Source: Lacibacter sp. H375
GTDB lineage: Bacteria > Bacteroidota > Bacteroidia > Chitinophagales > Chitinophagaceae
Assembly: GCF_037892425.1 (NCBI RefSeq)
Contig: NZ_JBBKTT010000001.1
Span: forward strand, 4,092,001 to 4,156,000
Direction: 5' to 3'
Length of the DNA stretch: 64,000 nucleotides
Shown: in pieces, positions 9,240-16,736 of the stretch
How the letters are laid out: each line of letters opens with the position of its first letter
Position numbering within the stretch: position 1 is the stretch's first letter
The notes under the pieces: model-generated
The model's input: the letters and a program-made list of their open reading frames with translations, nothing else
What the model was told of the DNA's origin: nothing
Database searches by the model: none
Position numbers and translations under genes: made by a program

Positions 9240-9839
9240 ATGTCATTGAAATTGAACCGCACAAGCTTTGGTGATCCGAGAAACAAAGGCAATGTTTTAG
9301 ATCGGGAAGAAGCATTTGTATTGTTGTCAGACTGGGTTAAAAATGAACGCCTGCAACTTCACATGAAACAGGTTGGACATCTCATGAAATGCTGGGCGCA
9401 GGAAAAAGAAGGTTTATCAGAAGCTGACCAATGGCGCTGGGAAATGGCCGGCTTGTTACACGATGCGGATTGGGATCAATGGCCCGATGAGCATTGCAAA
9501 AAGATCATTGAAGAACTGGAAGCAAGGAGTATTGATCCGGAGATCATCCGGGCAGTTGCGAGTCACGGACCAAATCATTTTGGTGTTGAGCCCGAAACAA
9601 AAATGGACAAAATGCTGTATGCGTTTGATGAATTAAGCGGGTTGATTCATGCATACAGTTTAATGAGGCCCGAAGGTTATACCGGCATGGAATTGAAAGG
9701 AGTCAAAAAACGATTGAAAGAAAAAAGCTTTGCTGCAAATGTGAACCGGGATGAGATCATGGATGCTTTGAACAGGGCAGATGTTGATCTAGACAGTATT
9801 GTAACGTTTATTATAGAGCGACAGAGAAGCTCATATTAA
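9240..9839 (+). CDS. HD-domain hydrolase-like protein
   Basis: 199 residues, no signal peptide. The HD signature is GLLHDADWDQW (about residues 71-81), preceded by an upstream His in LQLHMKQVGHLMKCW and followed by SHGPNHFG and a late Asp (AFDELSG), the usual order of metal ligands in HD phosphohydrolases. Substrate is unknown; relatives are annotated as metal-dependent phosphohydrolases. The start ATG at 9240 is 31 bases after the T-run of the terminator, so it needs its own promoter. Its stop is directly followed by the first 28-bp repeat of the island at 9841. Confidence 0.8.
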   Translation: MSLKLNRTSFGDPRNKGNVLDREEAFVLLSDWVKNERLQLHMKQVGHLMKCWAQEKEGLSEADQWRWEMAGLLHDADWDQWPDEHCKKIIEELEARSIDPEIIRAVASHGPNHFGVEPETKMDKMLYAFDELSGLIHAYSLMRPEGYTGMELKGVKKRLKEKSFAANVNRDEIMDALNRADVDLDSIVTFIIERQRSSY

Positions 9840-9840
9840 A

Positions 9841-9868
9841 TGCGTGTTCCGTGGGCTGATTAACATAA
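9841..9868 (+). repeat. 28-bp direct repeat, left copy
   Basis: Begins one base after the HD gene stop codon and contains the core TTCCGTGGGCTGATTAACAT. Identical to 11129-11156. Confidence 0.9.
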
Positions 9869-10064
9869 AAGTTAGTTATAAGATTGTCGCCCTTAGTGGG
9901 TGACTTTTTGTTTTTATGCAGCTTATGACTTCCCGCCGTGGGAAGCAAAACGTAAAGGCAAGGATTGAGTATAGCTACGTTTTGCTTCCCACGGCGGGTT
10001 GGAATTTGCGGTTTTGCGACACATCTGATAACTTAATATTATGTCTAATCAGGTGGCCCAGTGG
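9849..10064. repeat. Long imperfect inverted repeat
   Basis: Left arm 9849-9890 matches the complement of 10016-10064 with small gaps: CTGATTA (9856-9862) with TAATCAG (10046-10052), and GTTATAAGATTGTCGC (9875-9890) with the complement of 10016-10032. A perfect 23-bp inverted repeat sits inside it. The whole block could fold as one long cruciform or RNA hairpin. The left arm includes most of the 28-bp direct repeat. Confidence 0.7.
9932..9998. repeat. Perfect 23-bp inverted repeat with 21-base loop
   Basis: Arms 9932-9954 and 9976-9998 are exact complements, beginning CCCGCCGTGGGAAGC and ending GCTTCCCACGGCGGG. The left arm also carries a smaller palindrome (TTCCCgccgtGGGAA). There is no T-run next to it, so it does not look like a simple terminator. 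Confidence 0.9.
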
Positions 10065-10140
10065 AAACGGATTTGTAAGTTTATCAAAGGCAAAGACGTT
10101 TCGGATGGCAGAACACGGAAAAGAAAATCTGAAAGGGAAT

Positions 10141-10154
10141 AGCCCGCAAGGGCT
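10141..10154 (-). terminator. Short hairpin after the 149-residue island gene
   Basis: AGCCC-GCAA-GGGCT lies 9 bases past the stop of the gene at 10163; on the minus strand it is followed by a T/C-rich stretch rather than a clean T-run. Confidence 0.4.
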
Positions 10155-10162
10155 TGTGTATT

Positions 10163-10612
10163 TTACGGCATTAATGATTTCCATTCAATAGCCAAATACA
10201 TGAGCGAGATAATAATAAGGGCGTATAAGATTGCTATGATTGTTTTAGCAACAGCATATATTGTCTTAATAATTTCGATTCCCTTCGTGTATTTATATGG
10301 TTTGTTTTTTAGTGGAAAATGGGGTTTGTCAAGGAAGGTGAAGCCTTCAAAAGACAAACGGTAACTTTTATCTTCGCCAACAACTTCCTCTTTTACGTCA
10401 TATATTCCTCCTGTAAGGGAATCTTTTTTCCATCTCTTTCTAGTTTCGATGTCTAAAGCAGCATTTATATAGCCGTCCTTTTCAAGTTTAATTATTACGG
10501 CATCGCAATCTATTTCTGGATTATCTTCTTGGATGGTCTTAAACTTGGTGTATTCATGTTTATTCTTCAAGTAAAGCAGGATGGTGTCTAATTGAGCAAT
10601 GTCCATTTTCAT
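10163..10612 (-). CDS. Unknown protein: winged-helix-like N-terminus, C-terminal membrane anchor
   Basis: 149 residues, family not recognised. The first ~55 residues (LDTILLYLKN, then KFKTIQEDN, then AVIIKLEKDGYI) have the helix-helix-turn pattern of a small winged-helix fold. A middle part ends YRLSFEGFTFLDKP, an FEG-x-FL pattern I recall from other short Bacteroidota hypothetical proteins, and one strong TM helix lies at about 118-143 (AKTIIAILYALIIISLMYLAI). Topology is probably cytoplasmic N-terminus with a C-terminal anchor. Start could be M1 or M3. The upstream block at 10622-10666 is a copy of the one before its neighbour, so both genes seem to carry the same promoter. It lies inside the repeat-bounded island. 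Confidence 0.7.
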   Translation of the reverse strand: MKMDIAQLDTILLYLKNKHEYTKFKTIQEDNPEIDCDAVIIKLEKDGYINAALDIETRKRWKKDSLTGGIYDVKEEVVGEDKSYRLSFEGFTFLDKPHFPLKNKPYKYTKGIEIIKTIYAVAKTIIAILYALIIISLMYLAIEWKSLMP

Positions 10613-10621
10613 GTTGAGTTA

Positions 10622-10666
10622 CGCTTTAGTTTCCCTTAAATATAGTGCAGAGTAGTTGTAGTTCCC
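10622..10666 (-). promoter_or_regulatory. Duplicated upstream promoter block, copy A
   Basis: Closely matches 11060-11105: the shared segments on the + strand are TTTAGTTTCC(C/T)TTAAATATA and GTAGTTCCC at the same spacing. On the minus strand this gives TATATTTA (10637-10644) as a likely -7 box, 25 bases before the ATG. Confidence 0.55.
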
Positions 10667-10684
10667 GATATGGCTGACGTAAAA

Positions 10685-10719
10685 AGCAAAGCGTTTCTAT
10701 TTATAGAAACAGCTTTGCT
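10685..10719 (-). terminator. Rho-independent terminator of the 103-residue island gene
   Basis: Stem 10685-10700 pairs with 10703-10719 with one bulged base (AGCAAAGC, TTTCTAT arms); on the minus strand it is followed by TTTTT. Confidence 0.75.
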
Positions 10720-10743
10720 GAATGATAAAAAAAGAACCTCCGT

Positions 10744-11055
10744 TTATATATATCCTTGCAGGGCTGGGAATATCTTTTTTAATAACATTATTACGAGTTG
10801 TCCTCCTGCAACTCCTATAGCTATATAAACCCATTTAGGAGTATTTTTTGTAATCATTTCCCATTTCGATAGGTGGCTGTAGTCTTCGGATTTTGGCTGC
10901 TCTGTTTTTATTTTAGCATTATGCGAATATCTATCTCTGAAATTTTCTTCCTCAATTTCATCATGGATAATTTCACGCTTAATAACAGCGTCCATGTTTT
11001 TCAATGGTCGATATGCGATTAATACAATAGGGTACTTCGGCTTTTTAACTTCCAT
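10744..11055 (-). CDS. Unknown small protein with C-terminal TM helix
   Basis: 103 residues, not recognised. The first ~70 residues are charged and soluble (MEVKKPKYPIVLIAYRPL, then a Glu/Lys/Asp-rich stretch and KWEMITKNT), followed by one TM helix at about 75-95 (WVYIAIGVAGGQLVIMLL) and a short tail. This is a tail-anchored layout like that of its neighbour at 10163. It has its own upstream block (11060-11105) and terminator (10685-10719), so the two genes are separate transcription units in the same orientation. Its position in the repeat-bounded island suggests accessory status. Confidence 0.65.
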   Translation of the reverse strand: MEVKKPKYPIVLIAYRPLKNMDAVIKREIIHDEIEEENFRDRYSHNAKIKTEQPKSEDYSHLSKWEMITKNTPKWVYIAIGVAGGQLVIMLLKKIFPALQGYI

Positions 11056-11059
11056 AAAG

Positions 11060-11105
11060 CGGTTTTAGTTTCCTTTAAATATAAGTAGGACAGACCGTAG
11101 TTCCC
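11060..11105 (-). promoter_or_regulatory. Duplicated upstream promoter block, copy B
   Basis: Copy of 10622-10666; the -7-like TATATTTA on the minus strand is at 11076-11083, 21 bases before the ATG at 11055. Confidence 0.55.
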
Positions 11106-11128
11106 ACGAGTGCGCAGGCCTTTTCTTT

Positions 11129-11156
11129 TGCGTGTTCCGTGGGCTGATTAACATAA
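11129..11156 (+). repeat. 28-bp direct repeat, right copy
   Basis: Identical to 9841-9868. Its CGTGGG can pair with CCCACG at 11103-11108, giving a second, weaker hairpin. Confidence 0.9.
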
Positions 11157-11174
11157 TATTAATTATACGAAACA

Positions 11175-12149
11175 TTATATTCTAAAGTATTCAAGATCAA
11201 CGGCTAAATCGAGATGTGAATTTTGCTCCTGCAGGCGTTTTGCCAGTTCATAGTGCTTTTGCAGGAACTGTTTGTGAAGTTGTGATGTGGGATGAAACGG
11301 TTTATGATTTCGTGCAGTAACTAACTGGCGGATATCTTTGATCAATTGCTTTGTGGGCTCGGTGAAGGCATAATCAGAAAATTTTTCCATTACAAACTGT
11401 GTGGCCGCATAATTAGGATGCGCCAGATCAATATCATAGAAACGGTAATCACGCAACACATCAATCACCAGTTCATAAGCCGGGAAATAAAACAACCGGT
11501 CGAACTTATTCACCAGGTGATGAACGGTTTCCAGCAAACGGGCTTTGCTGCGGTTATTCTCAACCACGCCGTCCCGAAGATGTCTCACGGGACTGATGGT
11601 GAAAATGATATTAAGCTTGGGGTTAAAATGAAACAATTGGTGGATCGTATTATCCAGTTCAGCCACCTGTTCATCAATTGGGATCAGATATTTATCAAAC
11701 CATTGCCCCGGAGCTTTATGGCAATTGGCTACAAAACGGCCATTATCCACCAACTTGTAAACGAACGATGATCCAAGGGTTATTATAAGCCAATCAGCTT
11801 TTTTCAGAAAATGATGAGCCGTGTGTTGAGATTGATTTATTCGCTTCAAGGCTTGGTCCTGGTCTGGTTGTGAAAATTGACTATGGTGGCTCCAGCTTTG
11901 CCAAAGCTCGTTAAAATGAAACAGATCGTTGCCGGTATATTCTTTATCCTGTATATAAGAAACAAGATTGCGGCATACACTTATTGGTTCAAACAGAATG
12001 CCACTTGGATTTTGTAATACTTTGAATTTCAAGTCACTTAGATTATTTCCGATATGCTCGGTAAAACAGCTCCCAATCAATAAAACCGAGTGTTGGTGTG
12101 TAATTGGCGCCGGTAGTGGCTTAATATCAATATTCGCAATCAGGTTCAT
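11175..12149 (-). CDS. GSCFA family protein
   Basis: 324 residues with the family-naming motif GSCF at 26-29 (LLIGSCFTEHIG). Further features are ITLGSSFVY near 125, FTISPVRHLRDG near 185, and YDIDLAHPNYAA near 240. The N-terminal GSCF block and the late D-x-x-H (DLAHPN) suggest a relation to SGNH-type esterases, but function is not known. No signal peptide. Its ATG overlaps the stop of the HMG-CoA-lyase-like gene by one base (TAATG), so the two form an operon with translational coupling. Confidence 0.85.
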   Translation of the reverse strand: MNLIANIDIKPLPAPITHQHSVLLIGSCFTEHIGNNLSDLKFKVLQNPSGILFEPISVCRNLVSYIQDKEYTGNDLFHFNELWQSWSHHSQFSQPDQDQALKRINQSQHTAHHFLKKADWLIITLGSSFVYKLVDNGRFVANCHKAPGQWFDKYLIPIDEQVAELDNTIHQLFHFNPKLNIIFTISPVRHLRDGVVENNRSKARLLETVHHLVNKFDRLFYFPAYELVIDVLRDYRFYDIDLAHPNYAATQFVMEKFSDYAFTEPTKQLIKDIRQLVTARNHKPFHPTSQLHKQFLQKHYELAKRLQEQNSHLDLAVDLEYFRI

Positions 12150-13006
12150 TAGTTAAATATTTCACCCGCTATCAGCAGGCTCTTTTGCAAGGCCTGTATG
12201 TTCAGTTGCAGGCTGTTTGTTTCTTCAAAATATCCGATCATCTTTTCTGTATCCATATTGCCCACCAGCTCGTCGTCGGCCATTGGGCAGCCACCAATTC
12301 CTTTTAAAGCGCCATCAAATCGCTTACAACCTGCCTCATGTGCAGCGGCTAATTTCTCTCGCCAGTTAAGACTTGTTGAATGAAGATGCACTCCAATTTC
12401 TGTTTCAGGCAATTGCTTTACAAGATAGCCGGTCATTCGTTTCACTTGTTCAGCAGTGGCCAAGCCAACCGTATCAGCAAGTGAAATTGTTTCAATACCC
12501 AACTCAACCAGCTGTTCCGCATAGGCAAAAACAATTTCTTCCGTCCATGGATCACCATAAGGATTACCAAAACCCATGGACAGATAAACAACCAATTGCT
12601 TTTTGTTTTTTATACAAAGTTCCTGGATAGCCTCTACCCTTTTGAATGATTCATTGATCGAGCTATTGGTATTCCGCTGTTGAAATGTTTCTGAAACTGA
12701 AAAAGGAAACCCAAGATAACCGATCTCGTCAAACAAAACTGCATCTTCTGCCCCACGTTCATTTGCAATGATTGCCAATAATTTCGATCTAGACTCTGCT
12801 AATTTAAGTTTAGGTATTACCTGGCTTGTATCGGCCATTTGAGGGATGGCTTTCGGCGAAACAAAACTGCCAAAGTCGATTGTATCAAAACCAACTTCAA
12901 GTAACGCATTAAGATACCTGATTTTCTGCTCAGTAGGTATGAACGTCTTCCAACCCTGCATGGCATCACGAGGACATTCAACTAGTTTAATGGATTGTTG
13001 CGCCAT
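12149..13006 (-). CDS. Hydroxymethylglutaryl-CoA lyase-like enzyme
   Basis: TIM-barrel DRE-metallolyase that in the classical case cleaves HMG-CoA to acetyl-CoA and acetoacetate, as in leucine breakdown. 285 residues from ATG 13006; the GTG at 13015 is a poorer start. Signature parts are ECPRDAMQGW (metal/substrate Arg and Asp), DFGSFVSPKAIPQMADT, GVHLHSTSLNW (metal His pair) and GIGGCPMADDELVGN (catalytic Cys loop). The first motif reads ECPRDAMQ where typical lyases have GPRDGLQ, so it is a divergent branch and the real substrate could differ. Overlaps the GSCFA gene start. Confidence 0.82.
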   Translation of the reverse strand: MAQQSIKLVECPRDAMQGWKTFIPTEQKIRYLNALLEVGFDTIDFGSFVSPKAIPQMADTSQVIPKLKLAESRSKLLAIIANERGAEDAVLFDEIGYLGFPFSVSETFQQRNTNSSINESFKRVEAIQELCIKNKKQLVVYLSMGFGNPYGDPWTEEIVFAYAEQLVELGIETISLADTVGLATAEQVKRMTGYLVKQLPETEIGVHLHSTSLNWREKLAAAHEAGCKRFDGALKGIGGCPMADDELVGNMDTEKMIGYFEETNSLQLNIQALQKSLLIAGEIFN

Positions 13007-13038
13007 AGCTGGCACAAAATTAAGCGAAGAGAATGGTA

Positions 13039-14031
13039 TTAAACCTTTAATGCATTCACCTTCTCCCGCATAGCATTAAAGAAACGGTTACGGTCTTTCT
13101 CTCCCGTTGCACTGATTTGTGAAGAGCGACTAACCAGCGTAAAGAAGTTAGCGAATGCTTTTTCATTAAAGCGGGGATCTTTTGTAATGAGATAACTCAG
13201 CACATTGTACGTTACAAAAGAAAGTTTCTCCTCATTTAGCTCCAGGAGAATGGTATTACTGCCTATGATCACTTCGTTTACATAAAACTGAAGTGGCGCC
13301 CGGTATACGATATCAGGATCGCCGGGCATAAACTTGATTCCTTTTTCAACTTCCAGCTCAATATGATCAAGACATTTCTGGAAAGAATCGATTACTATAT
13401 TTAGATCTTCAGGATGTTTAAAATAGCCTCCTTCCTTGTAATACCGCAATTGACTCAGTGTACTGTTTATACTCTCAGCATTCCATAATTCCAGTGACGG
13501 AATTTTATTATACTCACGGATAATTTCCTGCCCAAGATGAAAGCAATCAAGTAACGGGAACTCTTCAAGTGAAAACAATTTGCCTTTATACTCCGGCATA
13601 TCCTTAACTGTCTTACTCCAAAAAAAAGTTTTGAAAGCCGCAATTTCAGGATAGAGATAAAAATGATAAAACGTAATGTCTTTACAGAAATAATGCATTT
13701 TCCTGTTGGCAAACGTATTGAAGTACTTCATGTACTCAAGCATAGATTTAAGGTAATCCTGAAATGAATGCTTTTCTTCATTTATTTCGGGTGCTCGGAA
13801 AACAACTAATTCGTTTTGCAATTGCAAAACCTGGTCAATTGATATTTTGAAATGATGGCTGAGCGTTTTAAGTTCAGATAGCGAAACCTCTTTTTCCCCA
13901 CGAATACGACGGTATGCACTATCGTTGCTGATATTGAGCAGATCAGCAACCTGGTCTACCAATGAAATATGAGATGGCAATGACGTTTTGATGTACTGGA
14001 ATAACAGTACCTGTGGGTGATTCGTGTCCAT
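13039..14031 (-). CDS. HTH-domain transcriptional regulator
   Basis: 330 residues from ATG 14031 (MDTNHPQ), which removes 32 basic residues of an unlikely upstream extension. The N-terminal ~75 residues form a helix-turn-helix: SLVDQVADLLNISNDSAYRRI, then RGEKEVSLSELKTLSHHF, much like the HTH domain of phage-type repressors. The remaining ~250 residues are helical with many aromatic residues and no recognised ligand domain; similar long HTH proteins are common in Bacteroidota. It lies 32 bases upstream of the HMG-CoA-lyase-like gene on the same strand and could be cotranscribed. Confidence 0.75.
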   Translation of the reverse strand: MDTNHPQVLLFQYIKTSLPSHISLVDQVADLLNISNDSAYRRIRGEKEVSLSELKTLSHHFKISIDQVLQLQNELVVFRAPEINEEKHSFQDYLKSMLEYMKYFNTFANRKMHYFCKDITFYHFYLYPEIAAFKTFFWSKTVKDMPEYKGKLFSLEEFPLLDCFHLGQEIIREYNKIPSLELWNAESINSTLSQLRYYKEGGYFKHPEDLNIVIDSFQKCLDHIELEVEKGIKFMPGDPDIVYRAPLQFYVNEVIIGSNTILLELNEEKLSFVTYNVLSYLITKDPRFNEKAFANFFTLVSRSSQISATGEKDRNRFFNAMREKVNALKV

Positions 14032-14374
14032 ATCTCTGGTTTTTGGGTTTTTCTGCAATTGAGCGATCCGTGATTTGCAGAAATTAATTATTAATAGTAA
14101 GGTAATCAGATTTTTTGCAAACCGCAAGAGGGATGATCACTACATTCTACCACTTTTCGGTAATAACCCCAACTACAGGGAATTCGGCAGCACAAATCAA
14201 TTAGCATTTAGAAGTAGCAAAAAGTACGTTTGACTCTCTAAACTGAAACTTATCATCTTCATCAGTGCACTTTAATCTCAGAACCCCATTAATACTAAGC
14301 TTGAATTAAGAGCCTTTGAATGCACACTTTACACAATTGGTTTTTTTATTATTCAACACTTAAAACCACCAACC
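14032..14374. other. 343-base divergent intergenic region
   Basis: Separates the HTH regulator (minus) from the barrel/radical SAM/AlkB-like operon (plus). Apart from the candidate -7 box at 14226-14233 I see no gene, repeat or strong hairpin. Its length leaves room for regulator binding, but no operator could be recognised. Confidence 0.5.
14226..14233 (+). promoter_or_regulatory. Candidate -7 box (TACGTTTG) for the 14375-19005 operon
   Basis: Exact TAnnTTTG match but 141 bases before the ATG, so the leader would be long. One exact match in this length can arise by chance. Confidence 0.35.
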
Positions 14375-15013
14375 ATGCAACGATCAATTTTATGTGATGC
14401 TGTAAAACATCTCTTTTTGTTGATCCTTTGTCTATCTGTTTATCAACCCGGTTTTACTCAAGAATCACCCTCTAAAGTTTCTTTTGGACTTAAGGGCGGG
14501 TTTGGATTAGCTAACATCAGCGGTTCTGTTACTGATGAATACGGCGGAACGTTTTCTTACAACAGCAGAGCTTCAGTGTTTAGTGGACTAAGATTATTTG
14601 TTCCGATTGGAGAGAACGGCCTGTTCATACCTGAAATGGTGTTGACATTAAAAGGCGCCAAAGAAAAACGCAGCCAGCCTGCCAACTCACCCGATTACTA
14701 TGAGTATAGTTATTCACTGAACATGTTTTACGTAGAACTTCCACTTAATGTTACCTATAGAAAAGCTACAAAAGCAGGGCAGTTCTTTGCAGGAGGTGGT
14801 CCTTCCCCGGCAATAACTATTAATGATAATGGTCCGGCGTACAGTCCCGCTAAATCATTTGACCTCGGCATTAATCTTCTTACAGGGTATCAATTCCCAA
14901 TCGGATTTACTTTAGAACTAAACTATACGCATGGACTAATCAATATCAGCGGTAATGGCAATGCCAATTTAAAGAACAGCAATCTTGGTTTTTCCCTTGG
15001 CTACGTTTTCTAA
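14375..15013 (+). CDS. PorT-like outer-membrane beta-barrel protein
   Basis: 212 residues: signal peptide to about 29 (ending GFTQ), then an eight-strand type barrel with glycine-rich strand ends (FGLKGGFGLANISG, FAGGGPSPAI, FDLGINLLTGYQ) and a final strand LGFSLGYVF ending in Phe, as needed for outer-membrane insertion. Belongs to the broad PorT/OMP_b-brl_2 type; it resembles the barrel at 19303 in layout. First gene of a same-strand run with gaps of 44, 20 and 1 bases, so probably the surface part of that operon. Function unknown. Confidence 0.78.
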   Translation: MQRSILCDAVKHLFLLILCLSVYQPGFTQESPSKVSFGLKGGFGLANISGSVTDEYGGTFSYNSRASVFSGLRLFVPIGENGLFIPEMVLTLKGAKEKRSQPANSPDYYEYSYSLNMFYVELPLNVTYRKATKAGQFFAGGGPSPAITINDNGPAYSPAKSFDLGINLLTGYQFPIGFTLELNYTHGLINISGNGNANLKNSNLGFSLGYVF

Positions 15014-15057
15014 CAGTATTAAGCAGCACATTTTTTTATTCCCTAAAAATCTTTTGT

Positions 15058-16716
15058 ATGAAATCGAAACTTACACAATCATTGAGTTTGCTTACACTTT
15101 GCATACTCATTATTACGGCTTGTAATTACTACAAAGTGATAACGCTGAAGAACGAATCAGAAACTGCAACTTATTCAAGCCTGGACAGTTTGCAAAAACT
15201 GAAACGTCATTTTATTCTCAGAACAGGTACAAGGAGTTTTTATATAAAAGATCTAAAACTTAATGCTGATAATAAATCTGCAAGCTGTGTATTGGATACA
15301 TTGCCAGCCGACCATCTTTTTTATCTCACACAACCAAAAAATTCTAACAGAAGGTACAAGCCATCAATCAGTACTCAAAGTGCAATCATTAATGAAATAC
15401 ATTTTTATAGTGCTGATAAAACGTCTGTTGCAACCGGACCATACACATTAGATCTTTCACAGATCCAAAAAATTGAAGTAATACAACACGATAAAAAAAG
15501 GACCACTAATAGTTATGTAATTGGTACAATTGCAACAGTAGCAGGTGCAGCATTGGTTACATCTATACTTATTCTTGCCTTGAAATCATCGTGCCCCTTT
15601 GTAAGTGCTTACAATGGAAATGACTTTACGCTGCAGGGTGAAATTTATGGTGGCGCCATTTACCCACAACTCAGTCGTAAAGACTACCTGATGCTAAATA
15701 TGGCAAACAAAGAAGACGGCACATTACAGGTAAAAATCAGCAATGAATTGAAAGAAAAACAATACACCGATCTCGTAAAGCTTTGGATAATTGATCATCC
15801 AAAAAATACAAAAGTAGTTGTGGACGAAAAGGGTAAACTCCACAGTATTGCACAGCCTCATCAACCAATTAAAGCTACGCTTAACCATAAGGATGTATTA
15901 TCCTATGTTTCAAAATCAGGCGACAACAAATTACTTTACATGGACGACAGCAGCGGTAAAGATGCTATCAATGAAATTACGCTGCGTTTTAAAAGGCCAT
16001 TGCATACAAAGCAGGCGAAGCTCCTGCTTCGATTGAAAAACACCTATTTCCTTGATCTATTATATGGGGAGTTGGCCATGAACATGGGCACTTACTACAG
16101 CAGTTTTGTAGCAAAGCAAAAAAATAAAACTGCCGGCGAATTAAAGAAGTGGGTGACTGCGCAAAATATTCCACTCACAGTCAGTGTTGGTTCTGAAAGT
16201 GGCTGGATAAAACAGAATACACTCACTACAGTTGGCCCACTTGAATTCAGGGAATCTGTAATTGAACTTGATTTAACAAATTCAACTACTGAGGAAGTAG
16301 CAATAAAACTTAGCAGTGGTTTTATGTTTTGGGAAATAGATTATGCTGCCATTGACTATTCATCGAATGATATGATGACCGTTGAAGTGTTGAGTCCTGA
16401 GTCTGCAATTGATGAACTCAATAGAAATGTCAGAACCGCTATAGCAACTGAAGATAACATTTACCTGGAGCAGCCTCAAATAGGTAATGTTACTACCATT
16501 TCCTTTCGTAACTCAAATCTGCCGAAGAAAAATATGGAGCGTAGCTATGTGCTTGAAGCCAAAGGCTACTATGAACATATACGGGATTTTAAAAACAAAC
16601 CCGATTTCGCATTTCTACGTCAATTCAAGAGAGACGGAACGTTCCCTGCATATGGTTTACGATTGTATAAAAAGGCAAAGCAACATTCGGCCAATTCATT
16701 TGCATCATTACATTAA
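15058..16716 (+). CDS. Unknown exported lipoprotein with internal TM segment
   Basis: 552 residues. The lipobox LIITAC gives a mature N-terminal Cys22. Residues ~150-175 hold a hydrophobic helix (YVIGTIATVAGAALVTSILILAL), then SSCPFVSAYNGND and GEIYGGAIYPQL, a motif group seen in other Bacteroidota hypothetical lipoproteins where a Cys-Pro start precedes an Asx/Gly-rich loop. The rest is beta-rich (PLHTKQAKLLLRLKNTYF; VIELDLTNST). No catalytic residues are recognised. It lies 44 bases after the barrel gene and 20 before the radical SAM gene, so it probably belongs to the same envelope-directed operon. Confidence 0.7.
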   Translation: MKSKLTQSLSLLTLCILIITACNYYKVITLKNESETATYSSLDSLQKLKRHFILRTGTRSFYIKDLKLNADNKSASCVLDTLPADHLFYLTQPKNSNRRYKPSISTQSAIINEIHFYSADKTSVATGPYTLDLSQIQKIEVIQHDKKRTTNSYVIGTIATVAGAALVTSILILALKSSCPFVSAYNGNDFTLQGEIYGGAIYPQLSRKDYLMLNMANKEDGTLQVKISNELKEKQYTDLVKLWIIDHPKNTKVVVDEKGKLHSIAQPHQPIKATLNHKDVLSYVSKSGDNKLLYMDDSSGKDAINEITLRFKRPLHTKQAKLLLRLKNTYFLDLLYGELAMNMGTYYSSFVAKQKNKTAGELKKWVTAQNIPLTVSVGSESGWIKQNTLTTVGPLEFRESVIELDLTNSTTEEVAIKLSSGFMFWEIDYAAIDYSSNDMMTVEVLSPESAIDELNRNVRTAIATEDNIYLEQPQIGNVTTISFRNSNLPKKNMERSYVLEAKGYYEHIRDFKNKPDFAFLRQFKRDGTFPAYGLRLYKKAKQHSANSFASLH

Positions 16717-16736
16717 TCACATTTGAAACAATCGCT

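Larger units (their letters stand above)
9841..11156. mobile_element. Two-gene accessory island bounded by 28-bp direct repeats
   Basis: The first 28 bases after the HD gene (9841-9868) recur identically at 11129-11156, just before the end of the GSCFA gene. Between them lie a 216-base imperfect inverted repeat, two small genes on the minus strand that each have a copy of the same upstream promoter block, and their terminators. A perfect duplication of 28 bp is too long for a usual transposase target duplication and fits attL/attR-like sites left by site-specific recombination. No integrase is inside, so the unit could be mobilised in trans, like an integron cassette or satellite. The mobile character is inference; the repeats are seen directly. 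Confidence 0.55.

Noticed and set aside
9841-10064. Integron attC site
   Set aside because: The GTTRRRY and RYYYAAC boxes are only matched with mismatches and there is no integron integrase; kept only as a possibility in the findings.
9916-10191. 91-codon + strand frame through the inverted repeat
   Set aside because: It runs through both arms of the 23-bp inverted repeat and overlaps the end of the minus-strand gene; composition looks non-coding.
9841-11156. Retron or CRISPR-like unit
   Set aside because: No reverse transcriptase, no cas genes and no regular short repeats with unique spacers.
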